Source: an uncultured Bacteroides sp. (GTDB lineage: Bacteria; Bacteroidota; Bacteroidia; Bacteroidales; Bacteroidaceae). From it: a stretch of DNA of 18,778 nt. The position numbers and the translations under genes are program-made. Below, one piece after another: positions 15,249 to 18,778 of this stretch (position 1 is its first letter; each line of letters starts with the position of its first letter). Location: contig CAQOGY010000030.1 in assembly GCA_948847595.1 (NCBI GenBank), positions 1 through 18,778 on the forward strand, read 5' to 3'. The notes beneath the pieces are model-generated. The model saw nothing but the letters and a program-made list of their open reading frames with translations. It did no database searches and was not told where the DNA came from.

Positions 15249-15686
15249 ATGATGAAGTACATATTCTGTATATTATTAGGTATGTTTCTTAGTTGGGGAT
15301 TCCATCTGATTTCCGACGAAGAACAGGAAGCATATCGGTTAGAAACCGGTAGCACCGGCATACGAACTTGCACCAATTCATATTATTCCAAAGCCAAGGC
15401 TAGTATAAAACAACTAGGAAAAGAGAAAAAGCTCATCAAAGCAAAAGAAAATACAGGAAAACAAGACTATAATGACAGTGACGGTGTCTTAAATCCATTC
15501 TCTTTCCGGCATTTCTCTCTCTCCAAGTTACTCAGGTTCAATATCCCTTCCGGCACTATCCGGATATTAAGTTCTTTAAAGATTCAACTTCCCAAGAATC
15601 AATGGACAGGTTTCTCATATTACACTAATTTTATCAAATATTCTGATAGATATCACATCTATACATTAGGGCACATACTCATTTAG
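15249..15686 (+). CDS. Small membrane-anchored protein of unknown function
   Basis: I do not recognise this 145-residue protein. Residues about 4-20 are hydrophobic (IFCILLGMFLSWGFHLI) and could be a signal anchor or uncleaved signal peptide. An acidic stretch (SDEEQEAYRLE), a lysine-rich middle (about 48-70) and a C-terminal half rich in Ser, Phe, Ile and Tyr follow. It has no Cys lipobox and no catalytic motif. An exact -7 box stands immediately upstream. The start is ATGATG, so 15252 is equally possible. It precedes the DedA gene, with a hairpin between them. Homologues, if any, are probably confined to Bacteroidales; that is a guess from its lack of known features. Confidence 0.6.
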   Translation: MMKYIFCILLGMFLSWGFHLISDEEQEAYRLETGSTGIRTCTNSYYSKAKASIKQLGKEKKLIKAKENTGKQDYNDSDGVLNPFSFRHFSLSKLLRFNIPSGTIRILSSLKIQLPKNQWTGFSYYTNFIKYSDRYHIYTLGHILI

Positions 15687-15705
15687 CGATTTTATATACT
15701 TTTCC

Positions 15706-15732
15706 GACATAGAGATTCATCTTTTCTATGTC
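15706..15732 (+). terminator. Possible terminator between the small membrane gene and the DedA gene
   Basis: GACATAGA (15706-15713) pairs with TCTATGTC (15725-15732) around an 11-nt loop. It is followed by TCAC and T-rich sequence (runs of 5, 4 and 6 T with interruptions). It would end the upstream gene. A near-consensus TACTTTTC at 15697-15704 means it might instead lie in the DedA leader. Confidence 0.45.
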
Positions 15733-15781
15733 TCACTTTTTGTTTTCATTTTTTCTTTTAATAACAACCAAAGTATATAAA

Positions 15782-16417
15782 ATGGACTTTTTACTGGATT
15801 TTATACTCCATATCGACCAATATATGGTCATGATTGTGCGTGATTATCACGCATGGGCTTATGCTATCTTATTCATTATAATCTTCTGTGAAACGGGATT
15901 AGTGGTCACTCCTTTTCTGCCGGGTGACTCTTTACTCTTCGTTGCAGGAGCTATCTCTGCGTTACCGGATATGCCAATCAACATACATATACTTGTCATC
16001 ATATTATTTGCTGCTGCCGTATTAGGCGATTCATGCAATTATATGATCGGGCATTTCTTCGGTCGAAAGCTGTTCAATAATCCAAAATCCAAGATATTCA
16101 AGCAGAGCCATCTGGAGAAAACACATGAGTTTTACAAAAAATACGGTGGCAAAACCATTATCCTGGCACGCTTTATCCCCATAGTACGTACATTTGCCCC
16201 TTTCGTAGCAGGAATGGGAAAGATGAATTATTACTATTTTATGGTATATAATCTGGTCGGCGGTGCTATTTGGGTATCTATATTTTGCTATGCAGGGTAT
16301 TTATTCGGCGATCTTCCGTTTGTGCAGGAAAATTTGAAACTGCTGATTGTGGCTATTATCTTTATATCCATACTACCTGCCATAATTGAGGTACTACGCG
16401 CCAAACTGAAATCTTAA
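15782..16417 (+). CDS. DedA-family (VTT domain) membrane protein
   Basis: A 211-residue inner-membrane protein of the DedA superfamily, whose members include undecaprenyl-phosphate and phospholipid flippases needed for envelope homeostasis. The family signature is present: FCETGLVVTPFLPGDSLLF (35-53), with the acidic residue E37 and the re-entrant FLPGDS loop, then GRKLF, then ARFIPIVRTFAPFVAG (129-144) with the conserved Arg130 and Arg136. Four to five further hydrophobic segments follow the expected topology. The frame opens at 15728 with a second hydrophobic run, but the ATG at 15782 gives the normal family N-terminus (MDFLLDFILHID). Its lipid substrate cannot be assigned from sequence. 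It is followed after 78 bp by the DUF47/Pit pair, in the same direction. Confidence 0.93.
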   Translation: MDFLLDFILHIDQYMVMIVRDYHAWAYAILFIIIFCETGLVVTPFLPGDSLLFVAGAISALPDMPINIHILVIILFAAAVLGDSCNYMIGHFFGRKLFNNPKSKIFKQSHLEKTHEFYKKYGGKTIILARFIPIVRTFAPFVAGMGKMNYYYFMVYNLVGGAIWVSIFCYAGYLFGDLPFVQENLKLLIVAIIFISILPAIIEVLRAKLKS

Positions 16418-16495
16418 TCAGACCAAACTATAATCTGTATTCATTTGTTACTAATAGATATAGAGTAGAAAAAACAATTTAAAGTTTTTACACTT

Positions 16496-17143
16496 ATGAA
16501 AAATTCTTTTTTTAGCCGGTTCACTCCAAAGGAACCGAAGTTTTTCCCATTACTGAAACAATTGTCAGAAGTACTTTCTACCTCATCTGCTGTTTTAGTA
16601 GAAAGTCTGCAACATGACCAACCGGCAGAACGCGCGGACTATTACAAAAAGATAAAAGATCTCGAACGGGAAGGAGACAGGCTGACACATCTGATTTTTG
16701 ACGAATTAGGAACTACGTTCATCACTCCTTTCGACCGTGAAGATATCCACGACCTGGCTTCCTGTATGGATGATGTTATCGACGGAATAAACAGTTGTGC
16801 CAAACGAATCTCTATTTACAACCCTCGTCCTATTTCCGACAGCGGCAAAGAATTGAGCCGGCTGATTCAGGAAGAAGCCATATATATCTGTAAAGCTATG
16901 GATGAACTTGAAACTTTCCGCAAAAAACCAACTCTACTCCGGGAATATTGTTCCAAACTGCATGAGATTGAAAATCAAGCGGATGATGTCTATGAGTTCT
17001 TTATCACCAAGCTCTTCGAAGAAGAAAAAGATTGTATCGAACTAATCAAAATTAAAGAAATCATGCATGAACTTGAAAAGACCACCGACGCTGCCGAGCA
17101 TGTAGGCAAGATTTTAAAGAGCCTGATTGTAAAATACGCATAA
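16496..17143 (+). CDS. DUF47 (PhoU-like) phosphate transport regulator
   Basis: A 215-residue all-helical cytoplasmic protein of the DUF47/PhoU-like family, usually encoded next to Pit phosphate transporters and thought to regulate them. Visible signs are the LEREGDRLTHLIFDELG segment (about 55-71), the metal-binding-type acidic motif FDREDIHDLASCMDDVIDGI, a second repeat-like acidic segment (LHEIENQADDVYEFF), and ELEKTTDAAEHVGKIL near the end. Two such motifs match the two three-helix halves of PhoU-like proteins. It lies 16 bp upstream of the pit gene, in one operon. The length is normal and the ATG at 16496 is unambiguous. Confidence 0.93.
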   Translation: MKNSFFSRFTPKEPKFFPLLKQLSEVLSTSSAVLVESLQHDQPAERADYYKKIKDLEREGDRLTHLIFDELGTTFITPFDREDIHDLASCMDDVIDGINSCAKRISIYNPRPISDSGKELSRLIQEEAIYICKAMDELETFRKKPTLLREYCSKLHEIENQADDVYEFFITKLFEEEKDCIELIKIKEIMHELEKTTDAAEHVGKILKSLIVKYA

Positions 17144-17159
17144 AAACAAGCCGGAACAC

Positions 17160-18176
17160 ATGGAATTACTAGTGACTATTATTATTCTGGCTCTGATATT
17201 CGACTATATCAACGGCTTTCACGATGCGGCAAATTCAATTGCTACTATCGTATCCACCAGAGTTCTAACCCCTTTTCAGGCTGTATTATGGGCTGCTTTC
17301 TTCAACTTCGTCGCATTTTTTATCGCCAAATATATAATAGGTGGTTTCGGTATTGCAAATACAGTATCAAAGACTGTAGTAGAGCAGTATATCACTTTAC
17401 CGATTATATTGGCAGGAGTTATCGCTGCGATCACCTGGAACTTAATTACATGGTGGAAAGGTATCCCCTCTTCCTCTTCGCATACCCTTATCGGTGGATT
17501 TGCCGGAGCTGCCATCATGGCAAACGGATTTGAAGCTATCCAGCTTAATATCATCTTGAAAATTGCAGCCTTCATCTTTCTAGCTCCCTTTATCGGTATG
17601 GTTATAGCATTCGGATTCACATTATTTGTCCTTTATATCTGCCGACGCGCACATCCTCATACAGCCGAGCAATGGTTCAAAAGGTTACAACTTGTATCCT
17701 CTGCCCTTTTCAGTGTAGGGCATGGTCTGAACGACTCTCAAAAAGTAATGGGTATCATTGCCGCCGCCATGATAGCCGCCCATTCGATGGGGTTGGGCAT
17801 GGGCATAAACAGTATCAATGACCTTCCCGACTGGGTTGCCTTCTCCTGTTTTACTGCCATCTCACTCGGAACAATGTCCGGCGGCTGGAAAATAGTGAAA
17901 ACAATGGGTACAAGAATCACCAAAGTCACTCCACTGGAAGGAGTGATTGCCGAAACAGCAGGGGCTTTTACTCTCTACATCACTGAAATGCTGAAAATCC
18001 CTGTGAGTACTACGCATACCATCACGGGAGCAATCATCGGAGTAGGTGCAACCAAACGCCTCTCCGCTGTTCGTTGGGGAGTTACCAAGAGCCTGATGAT
18101 CGCCTGGATTCTCACGATTCCAGTCAGCGGACTTTTAGCGGCTGGCATCTATTCTATTGTTTCCTTGTTTTTGTAA
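17160..18176 (+). CDS. Inorganic phosphate transporter, Pit family
   Basis: A 338-residue inner-membrane cation/phosphate symporter with about ten hydrophobic segments. The two inverted PiT signatures are clear: GFHDAANSIATIVSTRVL (19-36) and GHGLNDSQKVMGIIAAA (187-203). Each is followed by a Ser/Thr-rich re-entrant loop, IPSSSSHTLIGG (102-113) and IPVSTTHTITGAIIG (280-294). It belongs to the short Pit class that pairs with DUF47 proteins; E. coli PitA is longer, about 500 residues. It should give low-affinity, probably constitutive, uptake of metal-phosphate. It is translated in one unit with the DUF47 gene 16 bp upstream. A hairpin about 55 nt downstream can end the operon. Confidence 0.95.
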   Translation: MELLVTIIILALIFDYINGFHDAANSIATIVSTRVLTPFQAVLWAAFFNFVAFFIAKYIIGGFGIANTVSKTVVEQYITLPIILAGVIAAITWNLITWWKGIPSSSSHTLIGGFAGAAIMANGFEAIQLNIILKIAAFIFLAPFIGMVIAFGFTLFVLYICRRAHPHTAEQWFKRLQLVSSALFSVGHGLNDSQKVMGIIAAAMIAAHSMGLGMGINSINDLPDWVAFSCFTAISLGTMSGGWKIVKTMGTRITKVTPLEGVIAETAGAFTLYITEMLKIPVSTTHTITGAIIGVGATKRLSAVRWGVTKSLMIAWILTIPVSGLLAAGIYSIVSLFL

Positions 18177-18225
18177 ATGGAATTCGATACATAATTATAG
18201 AAAAACTGAATAATAGCCGATATGA

Positions 18226-18402
18226 AATAAAAAGAGCTGAAAGTCAATGTCTTTCAGCTCTTTCCTATATATAACCGTTTATCTACAGTATTTATTTCAC
18301 TTCCTCAAAATCAACATTATCTCAGTATGAGCAACTTGCGTACACGTGTTGCAATTATATCGCAAATCCGAAAATAAGCATCCAGAAGCAACCACCGCTC
18401 TT
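18226..18402 (-). ncRNA. Candidate small RNA between the pit and AlbA_2 genes
   Basis: On the minus strand an exact -7 box (18415-18408) is followed, about 140 nt later, by a perfect 13-bp hairpin and a T-run typical of an intrinsic terminator. The implied transcript is about 175 nt. It contains only tiny frames (8, 10 and 6 codons), no recognisable protein, and a GCAAC/GTTGC stem-loop near its middle. I do not recognise the RNA family, and neither SRP nor tRNA features are present. It might also be a leader encoding a micro-peptide. Confidence 0.4.
18231..18263. terminator. Perfect 13-bp terminator hairpin downstream of pit
   Basis: AAAGAGCTGAAAG (18231-18243) pairs with CTTTCAGCTCTTT (18251-18263) around a 7-nt loop. 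Read leftward the stem is followed by TTATTTCAT, giving a five-T run with the stem end, so it is a better terminator for the minus strand. Read rightward it has only TTT, but may still end the pit operon. Confidence 0.8.
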
Positions 18403-18407
18403 GACTG

Positions 18408-18415
18408 CAAAAGTA
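18408..18415 (-). promoter_or_regulatory. -7 box facing the pit terminator (candidate sRNA promoter)
   Basis: Read leftward, TACTTTTG matches TAnnTTTG exactly and is followed by CAGTC. The -33 region carries only a weak TCTTTA. No protein gene lies downstream on this strand before the terminator. Confidence 0.45.
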
Positions 18416-18500
18416 CGATTTTTATTCATAAATAAAGAGATGTAAACGCATAAAAATCAAAAGTCTGTGTCAATTTTAACAGAATCTCCACTTTTATCCT

Positions 18501-18508
18501 TATCTTTG
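18501..18508 (+). promoter_or_regulatory. -7 box of the AlbA_2 gene
   Basis: TATCTTTG matches TAnnTTTG exactly. Transcription would begin near 18515 and leave a leader of about 38 nt, which holds the AAGGAAA ribosome-binding-like sequence 6 nt before the ATG. The -33 box is weak. Confidence 0.55.
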
Positions 18509-18552
18509 TACATAATATTGGGGAGTTGTACCCTAACAATTATAAGGAAACG

Positions 18553-18778
18553 ATGCAAATTCAAAACAATACATTGATAGCGGAATGCTCGGCTTACGAT
18601 TTCAAGGAAATGCTGGAACGTAAGAAGGTGAAGTCATGGCTTAAATCTGTATCGGCTTTTGCCAATACGGATGGTGGCAGTTTGTTCTATGGAGTGAACG
18701 ATAATGGAGTGATTGTAGGTTTAGAGAATCCACAAGCCGATGCCGACTTTATCAGCGAAATGATAAAGGCAAGACTTG
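18553..18778 (+). CDS. AlbA_2 (Schlafen-like) domain protein, 3' end cut by the window
   Basis: This is the first 75 codons of a gene running off the right edge. The start is ATG after AAGGAAACG. The visible part is the beginning of an AlbA_2 / Schlafen AlbA-like domain (Pfam PF04326): an early conserved Glu (near residue 11), then WLKSVSAFANTDGGSLFYGV and NGVIVGL, the family signature. In bacteria such proteins are usually annotated as putative ATP-binding or nucleic-acid-binding transcriptional regulators, often with a C-terminal winged helix. Neither the C-terminal domains nor the length can be judged here. The role may be regulatory or defence-related; the visible part does not decide. 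Confidence 0.85.
   Translation, partial: MQIQNNTLIAECSAYDFKEMLERKKVKSWLKSVSAFANTDGGSLFYGVNDNGVIVGLENPQADADFISEMIKARL

Larger units (their letters stand above)
18177..18552. other. Intergenic region between the pit and AlbA_2 genes
   Basis: No protein gene is visible in this 376-bp gap. It carries the hairpin at 18231-18263, a candidate minus-strand small RNA gene (18226-18402, -7 box 18408-18415), and the -7 box of the AlbA_2 gene (18501-18508). Confidence 0.6.

Noticed and set aside
18311..18345. GCAAC/GTTGC stem in the pit to AlbA_2 gap, as a separate regulatory element
   Set aside because: Only five base pairs around a 12-nt loop; reported only as part of the candidate small RNA.
1..18778. 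CRISPR array, tRNA, rRNA, insertion sequence or prophage
   Set aside because: No regular repeat-spacer pattern, cloverleaf with CCA-type end, transposase or terminal inverted repeats were seen on either strand.

Overview
The window looks like a chromosomal stretch of a gut Bacteroides (Bacteroidales). The evidence is AT-rich intergenic DNA, several exact matches to the Bacteroides housekeeping promoter -7 box (TAnnTTTG, once with a TTTG -33 box at 19 bp), few Shine-Dalgarno sequences, and gene families typical of the phylum: LruC/DUF4842 lipoprotein, FecR with DUF4974, CarboxypepD_reg-like envelope proteins, DUF4250. I name no species. No rRNA, tRNA, CRISPR array, IS element, SusC/SusD pair or prophage gene was seen.

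Layout. Positions 1-377 are non-coding, with a hairpin, a 14-bp palindrome and a degenerate direct repeat. Two plus-strand genes follow: nfo (endonuclease IV, 378-1211) and a large surface-type lipoprotein (1390-3315). From 3507 to 14172 every gene is on the minus strand. In transcription order they are: a 419-residue carboxypeptidase-regulatory-like protein; a FecI-type ECF sigma factor; its FecR anti-sigma factor; a 515-residue STN plus carboxypeptidase-regulatory-like protein; a DUF4250 mini-protein with its own promoter; a second four-gene ECF module (sigma factor, small one-TM putative anti-sigma factor, Spy/CpxP-like periplasmic protein, 914-residue outer-membrane beta-barrel protein); and a ClC-family anion transporter with a TrkA-C tail. 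From 14330 onward genes are on the plus strand: a GNAT-DUF3795-zinc-ribbon fusion, a small membrane-anchored unknown protein, a DedA protein, a DUF47 (PhoU-like)/Pit phosphate pair, and the 5' part of an AlbA_2 (Schlafen-like) gene cut by the window end.

How the genes work together. The centre holds two adjacent but different envelope-sensing sigma modules. The 9447-5160 module looks like an envelope-stress circuit and has a candidate autoregulatory promoter resembling the E. coli sigma-E consensus. The 14172-9885 module has the parts of Fec-type trans-envelope signalling (STN domain, FecR, FecI), but the STN domain sits on a protein too short to be a TonB-dependent receptor, and a paralogue of that protein (without STN) opens the cluster. 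This is the most unusual arrangement here. DUF47 and Pit form an ordinary low-affinity phosphate uptake unit.

Other points of interest are a probable minus-strand small RNA gene between pit and the AlbA_2 gene, a 42-codon coding-like remnant (possibly the C-terminus of an MFS transporter) beside the ClC gene, and a perfect hairpin immediately before the GNAT-DUF3795 gene. All assignments come from reading the sequence; no database search was run.
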